Origin: an uncultured Collinsella sp.
GTDB taxonomy: Bacteria; Actinomycetota; Coriobacteriia; Coriobacteriales; Coriobacteriaceae
Direction of reading: 5' to 3'
NCBI GenBank assembly: GCA_902491345.1
Contig: CABUHI010000016.1
Location: forward strand, 1-36,678
DNA length: 36,678 nucleotides
The translations under genes and the position numbers were made by a program. Shown in pieces: positions 17,867 through 24,743 of this stretch. Within the stretch, counting starts at the first letter, position 1; each line of letters starts with the position of its first letter. Under the pieces are notes generated by a model. It saw only the letters and a list, made by a program, of their open reading frames with translations, made no database searches and was not told the origin of the DNA.

Positions 17867-20044
17867 ATGTCCGAGCTGTGCTCCGTGCCGCGCGTCTCGG
17901 AGCGCTTTGCCCAGAGCAATGCGCTCGACGAGGATATCGCGCGACTCAAATATGTTTCGGGTAAACGTGAGGAGGCCCTTCGCCGTCTGGGAATTCGGAC
18001 GGTGGGGGACCTCCTTCTCCATATCCCTCATCGATATCTCGACTTTACGCGCTCCTGGTCCATCGAGATGGCTCCCATCGGTACCGTGTGCACGATTGTC
18101 GCCACGGTCGATCGCATCGTCCAAAAGCAGCCCCGCCCGCGTATGCAGGTGACCGAGGTCTCGCTGGTGGACGAGACGGGCGTGCTGCAAGTCGCCTTTT
18201 TCCGTCAGCCTTGGATTGCCCAGCAGTTTAAGCAGGGCGACCGCCTGGCCGTGATGGGTAAGGTCGAATTTGCCTACGGCTTTAAGCAGATGGCCTCGCC
18301 GCATTTCGAAAAGCTCGAGGAAGGGCGTGCAGCGGGCACTATCCTGCCGGTCCATTACGTGAGCGATGGCGTGAGCCAGGCGTGGATGCGTCGCATCGTA
18401 AGCGGCGCGCTCGAGGTTGTCGGTAATCCCTTCGACCCGATTCCCGCACGCCTGCGCGTCAAGCGTCGCCTGATGAGCAATGCCCGCGCGCTGCGCTCGA
18501 TTCACTTTCCCTCGAGTATGGCCGAGCGCGATATCGCGCGCGCACGGCTTGCCTATGAGGAGTGTCTCTACCTGCAGCTGGCGCTGCGCTTGCGCAACGA
18601 CGGCGGCTTGGTCGAAGTCGCTCCCTATGCCCACGCCGCGGGCGAGCACCTGGCGGCGCTCAAGGAAGCCCTGCCGTTTTCGCTGAGCGACGAGCAGGAG
18701 GCCGCGTTCCAAGATATCCTGCGCGACATGTGCGATGGCGATCGCGTGATGAACCGCCTGCTGCTGGGCGACGTCGGTACCGGCAAGACGGCCGTCGCCG
18801 CGTGCGCGCTGGCCGTCGCGGCCGATTCGGGTACTCAGTCCTGCGTTATGGCGCCTACGGGCGTGCTGGCGCGCCAATATGCCGATAAGACCGGCCCCTT
18901 GCTCTCGCAGGCTGGCATGTCCTGGGCGCTCCTGACGGGTGCCACGCCGGCGGCCGAGCGCGAGCGGATCCATGCGCAGCTGGAATCGGGCGAGCTCGAC
19001 GTGCTCTTTGGTACCCACGCGGTCCTTTCGGATGACGTGGCGTTTAAGCATCTGTCGCTTGTCGTCATCGACGAGCAACACCGCTTTGGTGTGGGCCAGC
19101 GCAATGCCCTGCGTGCCAAGGGCCCGGGCGCCGACCTGCTCGTTATGACGGCCACGCCTATCCCGCGCACGTTGGCGCTCTCGGTCTATGGCGACCTGGA
19201 CACGAGCATCATTCGCCATCGACCTGTTCCGGGTGCGGGTGTTACGACGCGCGTGCTCACCGAGTCGAGCCGCGACCTGGCCTACGGCGCCATCCGCGAG
19301 GCGCACGAAAAGGACCAGCAGGCCTATGTGATCTGCCCACTTGTGGAGCCGAGTGACTCGGCCGATGAGCTGGAAGACGTGCCCGGTATCGCTCGTGACG
19401 ACGAGGGCCGCGTGACTGTCCCTGTGCCGCTGCACGATACGGCAACCGAGCTCGACCGACTGCGCCTGGCGTTGCCGGGGCTTACCATTGAGCGCCTTCA
19501 CGGCCGCATGCCGGCGGGGGAGAAGGACCGGGTCATCGATGCCTTTAAGCGCGGTGAGATTGATGTGCTCGTCTCGACCACGGTGGTTGAGGTGGGCGTC
19601 GACGTGCCCAACGCCACCGTCATGGTCATCGAGAATGGCGAGCGCTTTGGATTGGCGGCCTTGCACCAGCTGCGCGGTCGCGTGGGCCGCGGCAGCGTGT
19701 CGGGCACCTGCCTGGTCATGACGCACTCCAAGGGCAATGGCGGGGCCTCGGCGGCACAAGAACGTCTCCAGTCGCTCGAAAAGACCTCGGACGGCTTTAC
19801 GCTCGCCCAGATGGACCTGCGCCTGCGCCACGAGGGCGAGATCCTGGGTTATCGCCAGCACGGCGGCGTGACCTTGCGCTTTGTGGACCTGGACGCCGAC
19901 GAGGATCTTATCGAATGGGCCCATTTGGACGCGGTCGAGCTCTTGCGGTATGCTTGCAACCTTGACTCCGTGGCGACGCGCCCCTTGCGCGATGCGGTCG
20001 CCACGCGCTATCGACATATCTTTAAGGAGGTCAGCGGAGGATGA
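17867..20044 (+). CDS. recG: ATP-dependent DNA helicase RecG
   Basis: RecG remodels stalled forks and branched recombination intermediates. The 725-residue protein has an N-terminal wedge domain with an OB fold (about 60-180). The helicase core carries Walker A GDVGTGKT at 301-308 and the Walker B box DEQHRFGV from 402. Motif III is TATPIPRTLALS, motif V includes VVEVGVDVPNATVMVIENGERFGLA region residues, and motif VI is QLRGRVGRG. The C-terminal TRG/wedge-contact region is present. No clear ribosome-binding site precedes the ATG, which starts 10 bases after the FakA-like gene, so coupling is likely. Its stop overlaps rsmD as ATGA. Confidence 0.96.
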   Translation: MSELCSVPRVSERFAQSNALDEDIARLKYVSGKREEALRRLGIRTVGDLLLHIPHRYLDFTRSWSIEMAPIGTVCTIVATVDRIVQKQPRPRMQVTEVSLVDETGVLQVAFFRQPWIAQQFKQGDRLAVMGKVEFAYGFKQMASPHFEKLEEGRAAGTILPVHYVSDGVSQAWMRRIVSGALEVVGNPFDPIPARLRVKRRLMSNARALRSIHFPSSMAERDIARARLAYEECLYLQLALRLRNDGGLVEVAPYAHAAGEHLAALKEALPFSLSDEQEAAFQDILRDMCDGDRVMNRLLLGDVGTGKTAVAACALAVAADSGTQSCVMAPTGVLARQYADKTGPLLSQAGMSWALLTGATPAAERERIHAQLESGELDVLFGTHAVLSDDVAFKHLSLVVIDEQHRFGVGQRNALRAKGPGADLLVMTATPIPRTLALSVYGDLDTSIIRHRPVPGAGVTTRVLTESSRDLAYGAIREAHEKDQQAYVICPLVEPSDSADELEDVPGIARDDEGRVTVPVPLHDTATELDRLRLALPGLTIERLHGRMPAGEKDRVIDAFKRGEIDVLVSTTVVEVGVDVPNATVMVIENGERFGLAALHQLRGRVGRGSVSGTCLVMTHSKGNGGASAAQERLQSLEKTSDGFTLAQMDLRLRHEGEILGYRQHGGVTLRFVDLDADEDLIEWAHLDAVELLRYACNLDSVATRPLRDAVATRYRHIFKEVSGG

Positions 20045-20685
20045 GAATCATCGGCGGTGAATGGCGCGGCCGCAAGATCGAAGAGCCGCGCGGGTGCGAT
20101 GTTACCCGTCCCACGACCGATCGAGTGCGCGAGGCATGTGCATCCATGGTCATGTCGGCGTTCGATTTCGATTTGGACGAGGTCCGCGTGCTGGACGGCT
20201 TTGGCGGCTCCGGCGCCCTGGGTATCGAGATGCTCTCGCGTGGCGCCCGCACGCTCACCACGTTCGAGATCGATCGCAATGCCGCCCGTCTGATCACCAA
20301 GAATATCGAGTCACTGTGCCGCGACCGCTCGCGTTGGCGCGTCGTTACCGGCGATGTGCTGGCGAGCGCCTCGCGCGGCCGTGTGCCGGGTGGTCCCTTT
20401 AATCTGGTCCTGCTCGATCCGCCGTATGCCTTTGGCGCCGAACCGGTTGAGGGGCTGCTGCTAAATCTTGCCCAGCAGGGTTTGCTGGCGCCGGGGGCTT
20501 TTGCTCTGTTTGAGCATGCCGCATCCGATGCGGGCGCTCATCCAGCTGGTTTTGAGACTGTGCGGGAGAAGCGCTATGGCATTACCTCGGTTGACTTGCT
20601 GTGCTGGGTGGTCGAGGACGAGAACGACTATGCTGACGAGAACGAAAATGACGAGGATGCGCCCACGGAGGACACCCATGAATGA
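20041..20685 (+). CDS. rsmD: 16S rRNA (guanine(966)-N(2))-methyltransferase RsmD
   Basis: RsmD methylates the exocyclic amine of G966 in 16S rRNA with S-adenosylmethionine. The 214-residue protein shows the family start MRIIGGEWRGRKI and the RPTTDRVREA motif. The SAM-binding strand is VLDGFGGSGALGIEMLSRGA and the catalytic motif is LLDPPY. The last 25 or so residues form an unusual acidic tail (Glu, Asp, Asn rich) not found in most family members. A GGAGG lies just before the ATG, which overlaps the recG stop by four bases. The rsmD-coaD pairing is conserved across bacteria, and here the two overlap by 8 bases. Confidence 0.95.
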   Translation: MRIIGGEWRGRKIEEPRGCDVTRPTTDRVREACASMVMSAFDFDLDEVRVLDGFGGSGALGIEMLSRGARTLTTFEIDRNAARLITKNIESLCRDRSRWRVVTGDVLASASRGRVPGGPFNLVLLDPPYAFGAEPVEGLLLNLAQQGLLAPGAFALFEHAASDAGAHPAGFETVREKRYGITSVDLLCWVVEDENDYADENENDEDAPTEDTHE

Positions 20686-21175
20686 CACCATCAACCGCGT
20701 GATCGTCCCGGGCACCTTCGATCCCATCACGTTTGGCCACATCGACGTGATCCGCCGTGCCCGCCGCATCTTCCCCAGCGTGATCGTCGCCGTTGCCGAG
20801 TCGCAGGGAAAAAACGGCGTGGGCACCACCTTTATGCTCGACGAGCGTGTTGCGCTGGCTCGCGAGGCCCTCGGCGATTTGGACGGCGTCGAAGTACTGC
20901 CCTTCACCGGCCTGCTGGTCGACTTTGCACGTGAACAGGGGGCAGGTGCCGTCGTTAAGGGTCTGCGCGCCATGACCGACTTTGAGTACGAGCTGCAGCA
21001 GGCCGACCTCAACTATCGCCTGGATAGCGAGCTGGAGTCCATCTTTGTCATGAGTGCTCCGCAGTACGGCTACATCTCGAGTTCGGTGGTGCGTCAGATC
21101 GCATCGCTTGGCAGTGACGTGTCGACGTTTGTGCCGCCCAACGTGGTCGAAGCGCTCAAACATCGCTTTTCGTGA
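20678..21175 (+). CDS. coaD: phosphopantetheine adenylyltransferase
   Basis: CoaD transfers AMP to 4'-phosphopantetheine, the penultimate step of coenzyme A synthesis. The 165-residue protein has the nucleotidyltransferase motif PGTFDPITFGHIDVI near the start, the central KGLRAMTDFEYELQQADLN segment, and ISSSVVRQIASLG near the end. The start at 20678 has GGAGG six bases ahead; a much longer open frame from 20468 runs antiparallel in sense through rsmD codons and has no support. Coenzyme A made here feeds the acyl carrier protein prosthetic group used by the downstream acpP/plsX genes. Confidence 0.96.
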   Translation: MNDTINRVIVPGTFDPITFGHIDVIRRARRIFPSVIVAVAESQGKNGVGTTFMLDERVALAREALGDLDGVEVLPFTGLLVDFAREQGAGAVVKGLRAMTDFEYELQQADLNYRLDSELESIFVMSAPQYGYISSSVVRQIASLGSDVSTFVPPNVVEALKHRFS

Positions 21176-21199
21176 CGTTTTTTATTGCCTGGTGGCATG

Positions 21200-21208
21200 T
21201 GGTAAACT
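21200..21208 (+). promoter_or_regulatory. extended -10 promoter candidate before the coiled-coil/DUF177 genes
   Basis: TGGTAAACT (TG-N-TAAACT) lies about 36 bases before the start at 21244. A T-rich stretch (21179-21184) occupies the -35 position without a good match. The 68-base gap after coaD holds no hairpin terminator. Confidence 0.45.
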
Positions 21209-21243
21209 AACACGATGATATGTTACCTATGAAAGGAGACCGG

Positions 21244-21741
21244 ATGCCGGGCGAGAATTTTCCTGGCGACAGGATCGTGAGTCTTGTCGACGAGCTCGAG
21301 GGGCTCATCGAAGAGGCTAAGACGCCGTTCGGCAAGAACGCCCAGATGAAGGTTATCGACGCTGACGTCTTCTTTAACATCCTCGATGAGATCCGCATGA
21401 GCTATCCCGAGGAGTGGCAGAAGTCCCGCCGTATCCTCAAAGAGCGCGAGGAGCTTATGGCTTCCGCCGCCGCTCAGGCCGATTCCATCATCGCCGACGC
21501 TCAGCAGCAGGCCCTCACCATTGCTGGTGAGCAGGAGATCGTCCGCTTAGCACAGCAGCAGGCCGACGACATCCGCGATCGTGCCCAGCAGTACGAGCGC
21601 GAGACGCGTTATGCTGCCGAGGACTACGCAGAGCAGGTCTTTACGCACCTGGAGGAGAACCTCAAGAGCCTGACCGGAACCGTTACCCGTTGCCGTCAGC
21701 AGCTCAACGAGGGTGCCGCCCAACAGAATGGTCAGTGGTAA
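21244..21741 (+). CDS. coiled-coil protein, DivIVA/ATP-synthase-B-like, unknown function
   Basis: The 165-residue protein is mostly helical and charged. The first 75 residues (GDRIVSLVDELEGLIEEAKTPFG..VIDADVFFNILDEIRMSYPEEW) form a conserved-looking head. Residues of about 75-155 form a long Ala/Gln/Glu-rich helix with heptad character, resembling the stalk of ATP synthase subunit b or DivIVA-type proteins. There is no signal peptide or membrane segment. A GGAG six bases before 21244 decides the start against an in-frame ATG at 21220. Similar genes occur between coaD and the DUF177-rpmF pair in other Actinobacteria as I recall. A role at the cell pole or division site is possible but not shown. 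Confidence 0.8.
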   Translation: MPGENFPGDRIVSLVDELEGLIEEAKTPFGKNAQMKVIDADVFFNILDEIRMSYPEEWQKSRRILKEREELMASAAAQADSIIADAQQQALTIAGEQEIVRLAQQQADDIRDRAQQYERETRYAAEDYAEQVFTHLEENLKSLTGTVTRCRQQLNEGAAQQNGQW

Positions 21742-22295
21742 TGACTGAGTTCCCGAGCGTTACCGTCGATCTTTCCGAGCAGCTCGAGTTTCCTGGTGAT
21801 TCGTATCCGCTGACCGGCAAGGTCGATGTCGCCGCCTACACGGTGGGCGAGAAGGAGTACCAGCTGCAGGACGGCATTGCCTACGACGTGGTCTTTACCA
21901 ACGCCGGTACCGGCGTTCTGCTCTCTGGCATGGTCCGCGCCCACGCCACCGGCGAGTGCGACCGCTGCCTGGAGCCCGCCTCATTTGATATCGCAGGCGA
22001 AATCGAGGAGTTCTATCTCTTTGAGGAGCCCGAGGACCCCGAGGCCTACGAAGACGGCTACGAGTTGCTGGGCGAGGATCGCATCGTCGATCTGGGTGAG
22101 CCCATCAACGACGCGGTCGTCATGGACACGCCGTTCGTCGTCCTGTGCAAGCCTGATTGCCGCGGCCTTTGCCCCACCTGCGGCATCAATCTCAATGTCG
22201 AGCAATGCGATTGTGCCGCCCAGGCGGAGGCCGAATGGGCGGCTGCCACGGAAAATCCATTTGCAGCATTGAAGAATCTCAAGCTTGACGAGTAA
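21741..22295 (+). CDS. DUF177 (YceD) family protein
   Basis: The 184-residue protein matches the YceD/DUF177 family, whose members sit beside rpmF and have been linked to 23S rRNA accumulation in plants and bacteria. Visible landmarks are the GECDRCLEPA motif in the first half, an acidic stretch (FEEPEDPEAYEDGYE), the EDRIVDLGEPINDAVVMDTP segment, and CKPDCRGLCPTCGINLN near the C-terminus. The paired Cys clusters suggest metal binding. The ATG shares its A with the preceding TAA stop (TAATG), so translation is probably coupled. The next gene is rpmF, the expected partner. Confidence 0.9.
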   Translation: MTEFPSVTVDLSEQLEFPGDSYPLTGKVDVAAYTVGEKEYQLQDGIAYDVVFTNAGTGVLLSGMVRAHATGECDRCLEPASFDIAGEIEEFYLFEEPEDPEAYEDGYELLGEDRIVDLGEPINDAVVMDTPFVVLCKPDCRGLCPTCGINLNVEQCDCAAQAEAEWAAATENPFAALKNLKLDE

Positions 22296-22300
22296 AACTG

Positions 22301-22309
22301 TGGTAGTAT
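22301..22309 (+). promoter_or_regulatory. extended -10 promoter candidate before rpmF
   Basis: TGGTAGTAT (TG-N-TAGTAT) lies 51 bases before the rpmF start, just after the DUF177 stop codon. TTGACG at 22285-22290 is a good -35 hexamer but only 13 bases away, which is too close. The match therefore rests on the extended -10. Confidence 0.4.
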
Positions 22310-22359
22310 CGCTACTTGCGCGTAATCGCCACACTGGATAGTTCATAAGGAAGGTCACT

Positions 22360-22539
22360 ATGCCCGTACCTAAACAAAAGCAGGGTCGTATCCGTACCCA
22401 TACCCGCCGTTCCGCCAACATGAAGATCTCGGCTGCGGCTCAGTCCACGTGCCCCCGTTGCGGCGCTGTTAAGCTCCCGCACCACGTGTGCCCCAGCTGC
22501 GGTTTCTACAAGGACCGCGAGGTTATCGTTACCGAGTAA
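22360..22539 (+). CDS. rpmF: 50S ribosomal protein L32
   Basis: The 59-residue protein begins MPVPKQKQGRIRTHTRRS, typical of the zinc-binding form of bacterial L32. It then has a zinc ribbon with C31-x2-C34 and C44-x2-C47 (CPRC and CPSC). A basic N-terminus contacts 23S rRNA. AAGGAAGG lies just upstream of the ATG. It is short enough to be missed by length-filtered gene finding. The order DUF177-rpmF-plsX is widely conserved and links ribosome production with phospholipid synthesis. Confidence 0.96.
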   Translation: MPVPKQKQGRIRTHTRRSANMKISAAAQSTCPRCGAVKLPHHVCPSCGFYKDREVIVTE

Positions 22540-22562
22540 CTGTATACTCTGGATACGATGCC

Positions 22563-22576
22563 GTTCCAACTGGAAC
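22563..22576. promoter_or_regulatory. palindrome in the plsX leader, operator candidate
   Basis: GTTCCA-AC-TGGAAC is a perfect inverted repeat with a 2-base centre, 24 bases after the rpmF stop. TATACT at 22543-22548 lies just upstream and could be a -10 element. The palindrome could bind a lipid-synthesis regulator, but no known operator matches, and it may also be part of RNA folding with the next hairpin. Confidence 0.35.
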
Positions 22577-22579
22577 CAC

Positions 22580-22609
22580 AATGGCCGGCTCAATGAGTCG
22601 GCCATTTTT
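22580..22609 (+). terminator. intrinsic terminator between rpmF and plsX
   Basis: An 11-bp stem (22580-22590 with 22596-22606, one G-T pair) with loop CAATG is followed by TTTTT. It ends rpmF transcripts and leaves only 18 bases before the plsX start, which contain its AAGGAG. It thus also acts as a leader terminator for plsX if transcription reads through. Confidence 0.85.
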
Positions 22610-22627
22610 GTATAAGGAGTATATGAA

Positions 22628-23647
22628 ATGAGTAACGTTCGCGTTTGTGTAGACGTTGTGGGCGGAGACGAGAAGCCCCAGGTTGTTCTCGATGGTATCG
22701 AGGCTGCGCTTGCGGCAGATCCCGAGATCGAGGTCTTGGCCGTCGGTCCCGCCGAAATCGTCAACCCCTTTGCCGCGGCGCATGCCCGCGTGGAGGCCTT
22801 GGAGGCTCCCGACGTCATCAGCATGGAGGACGATCCCATCCGCGCTGTGATGACCAAGCGCAAGTCCTCGATCGTGCTTGCCTGCCGCGCTATTAAGAAG
22901 GGCAATGCGGATGCGTTTTTCTCGGCCGGCTCGACCGGTGCCATGACTGCTGCCGCCACAGCCTATGTGACGCCGTTTAGGTATTTGGCGGAGGGCAAGA
23001 AGCAACCGGTTCGTCCGTGCCTGACCAACGCGCTGCCGAATCGCGCCGGTGGCCTGACGGTGCTGTGCGATATGGGTGCCAATCCCGATGTCACGGTGGA
23101 CGATATGGTGCGCTTCGCCCAGATGGGCGCTGCCTATGCCCGCGTGGTTTTGGGTATCGAGCATCCTCGCGTGGGCCTGCTTGCCAACGGCACCGAGGAC
23201 GAGAAGGGCTCCAACTTTACCAAGTCATGCTTCCCGGCCGTGAAGGCCGCGGTTCCCGGTTTTGTTGGCAACTGCGAGGGTACCGATCTTACGTCGGGCA
23301 ATTTTGACGTCGTGGTCGCCGACGGCATGTCGGGCAACATCGCGCTTAAGGCCACCGAGGGCGCTGCCAAGTTTTTGCTGCAGGAGCTCAAGGGCGCTTT
23401 TATGTCTTCGCTCGGCACCAAGATTGCCGCGCTGCTCATCAAAAAGCAGATGCGCGAGATTAAGGCCAAGCTTTCGGGCGATGCCAAGGGCGGAGCGATC
23501 CTGTTGGGCCTGCGCGGCGTCGTGTTGATCGGCCACGGTGCCACATCGGTCGAGGCTGTCAAGAACGGTACGCTTGCCGCGGCCCAAGCAGTACGCGCCG
23601 GGCTTGTCCAGGACGTTGCCAATTCTATGGACGGTATCGTTTTGTAA
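22628..23647 (+). CDS. plsX: phosphate acyltransferase PlsX
   Basis: PlsX converts acyl-ACP to acyl-phosphate, the donor used by the membrane acyltransferase PlsY to begin phospholipid synthesis. The 339-residue product is of normal length. It shows the VCVDVVGGDEKPQVVLDGI start, FFSAGSTGAMTAAA, PNRAGGLTVLCDMGANPD, RVGLLANGTEDEKGS, NCEGTDLTSGNFDVVVADGMSGN region residues and the GLRGVVLIGHGAT end motif. AAGGAG lies eight bases ahead of the start. A dead-end ATG AAA TGA overlaps the true start region. FabD/FabG/FapR genes found between plsX and acpP in Bacillus are absent here. Confidence 0.96.
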   Translation: MSNVRVCVDVVGGDEKPQVVLDGIEAALAADPEIEVLAVGPAEIVNPFAAAHARVEALEAPDVISMEDDPIRAVMTKRKSSIVLACRAIKKGNADAFFSAGSTGAMTAAATAYVTPFRYLAEGKKQPVRPCLTNALPNRAGGLTVLCDMGANPDVTVDDMVRFAQMGAAYARVVLGIEHPRVGLLANGTEDEKGSNFTKSCFPAVKAAVPGFVGNCEGTDLTSGNFDVVVADGMSGNIALKATEGAAKFLLQELKGAFMSSLGTKIAALLIKKQMREIKAKLSGDAKGGAILLGLRGVVLIGHGATSVEAVKNGTLAAAQAVRAGLVQDVANSMDGIVL

Positions 23648-23719
23648 GAGCCCCGTTACGGGGCTCAACCTGTACCGTGTGGGGTAGAATCGGAGCCGTA
23701 TTGCAATGCGGCTCCGATT
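23648..23719. other. two hairpins in the plsX-acpP gap
   Basis: The first stem is an 8-bp GAGCCCCG/CGGGGCTC (23648-23655 with 23659-23666, loop of three). The second is larger: 23688-23701 pairs with 23706-23719 with one T-G pair and the small loop TGCA, with no T run after it on either strand. The second ends 42 bases before acpP and overlaps a TAGAAT that could be a -10 element. Without U-tracts they look like processing, stability or rho-linked structures. Confidence 0.55.
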
Positions 23720-23761
23720 GCCGTGTTGCGTTGTGTTCCATGACATACGAGAGGAAGCGCT

Positions 23762-24004
23762 ATGGACCGCTCCGAAATCTTCGATAAGATCGCCGAAGTC
23801 GCCGCTGACGTGCTGGGCGTCGATGTCGCCGACATTAGCGACGAGACCACTTTTGACGATCTCGATGCCGATTCGCTCGAGCGTCTGCAGCTGGTGACGG
23901 CCATTGAGGACGAGTTCGACCTCGAGATTGATGACGAGACCCTGCTGTCGCTCAACTCTGTCGCCGACGCCGTCGACGCGATCGAAAACGCCAAGGAGGC
24001 CTAA
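23762..24004 (+). CDS. acpP: acyl carrier protein
   Basis: AcpP carries growing acyl chains on a 4'-phosphopantetheine arm during fatty acid synthesis and supplies acyl groups to PlsX. The 80-residue acidic protein has the prosthetic-group Ser at residue 38 in DADSLERLQL and the helix II/III sequence TAIEDEFDLEIDDETL. The residues after the Ser (ERLQL) differ from the common DTVEL but keep the charge pattern. GAGGAAG lies just ahead of the ATG. AAGGAGG at its 3' end serves as the ribosome-binding site of rnc, so the two genes are coupled. Confidence 0.96.
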   Translation: MDRSEIFDKIAEVAADVLGVDVADISDETTFDDLDADSLERLQLVTAIEDEFDLEIDDETLLSLNSVADAVDAIENAKEA

Positions 24005-24007
24005 GTC

Positions 24008-24733
24008 TTGGCTTTGTCTGAACGACTCACGCGTGCCCAGGAGATTCTGGGCCATGAGTTCAATAACAAGGTGCTGCTGCGCGCGGCGCTCACGCACCCC
24101 TCGGCCGTCGAGGGCCTGCCGGTCTCTGCCAGCTATGAGCGCCTTGAGTTCTTGGGCGATTCCATTTTGGGTGCCGTGGTAGCCCGTTCGCTCTTTGAGT
24201 CCTATCCCGAGTTCGATGAGGGCAAGCTCACGCGCCTAAAGGTGTCCCTTGTCTCGGGCGCCACGCTGTCCGAGGTGTCGCATGAGCTGGGCATCGACGA
24301 CATCATCATCTTTGGTGCCTCCGAGACCGGTACCGGCGCGCGCGGCCTGCATTCGGCGCTCGAGAACGTCTATGAGTCGCTCGTGGGCGCGCTGTACCTG
24401 GATGCTGGCTGGGATGCGGCGGCGGAGTTCATCCACCGTACGCTTAAGCCGCACCTGGCCTCCGAGCGTGCAGAGCACCCCGCGAACCCCAAGTCGTTTT
24501 TGCAGGAGTGCGTGCAGGCAGACGGCCACGAGCCTCCGGCGTATAAGCTCGTTGGCTCTGAGGGCCCCGCGCATGCGCCCACCTTTACCGCTGTGGTGCT
24601 CATCGACGGTATTCGCCAGGGCCGCGGCATCGGTTCCTCCAAGAAGGAGGCCGAGGGAGCCGCTGCACTCGAGGCGCTCGATCGCATGGGCTACACCACC
24701 AACGGCGTGATTCTCAACAAGAAGCCTGTTTAA
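24008..24733 (+). CDS. rnc: ribonuclease III
   Basis: RNase III cleaves double-stranded RNA, including rRNA precursors. The 241-residue protein has the catalytic signature ERLEFLGDSILGAVV and the second acidic cluster ENVYESLVGALYLDAG, followed by a double-stranded-RNA-binding domain (about 160-235) containing PKSFLQECVQADGH and GIGSSKKEAEGAAALEAL. The start is an unusual TTG at 24008: AAGGAGG at 23993-23999 lies eight bases ahead, and no ATG or GTG fits. It is three bases after the acpP stop, matching the conserved acpP-rnc-smc order. Confidence 0.95.
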   Translation: MALSERLTRAQEILGHEFNNKVLLRAALTHPSAVEGLPVSASYERLEFLGDSILGAVVARSLFESYPEFDEGKLTRLKVSLVSGATLSEVSHELGIDDIIIFGASETGTGARGLHSALENVYESLVGALYLDAGWDAAAEFIHRTLKPHLASERAEHPANPKSFLQECVQADGHEPPAYKLVGSEGPAHAPTFTAVVLIDGIRQGRGIGSSKKEAEGAAALEALDRMGYTTNGVILNKKPV

Positions 24734-24743
24734 GCGAGGAACC

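Noticed and set aside
17714..20017. 767-codon open frame antisense to recG
   Set aside because: Shadow of the clear recG gene; translation rich in His and Arg with no recognisable fold.
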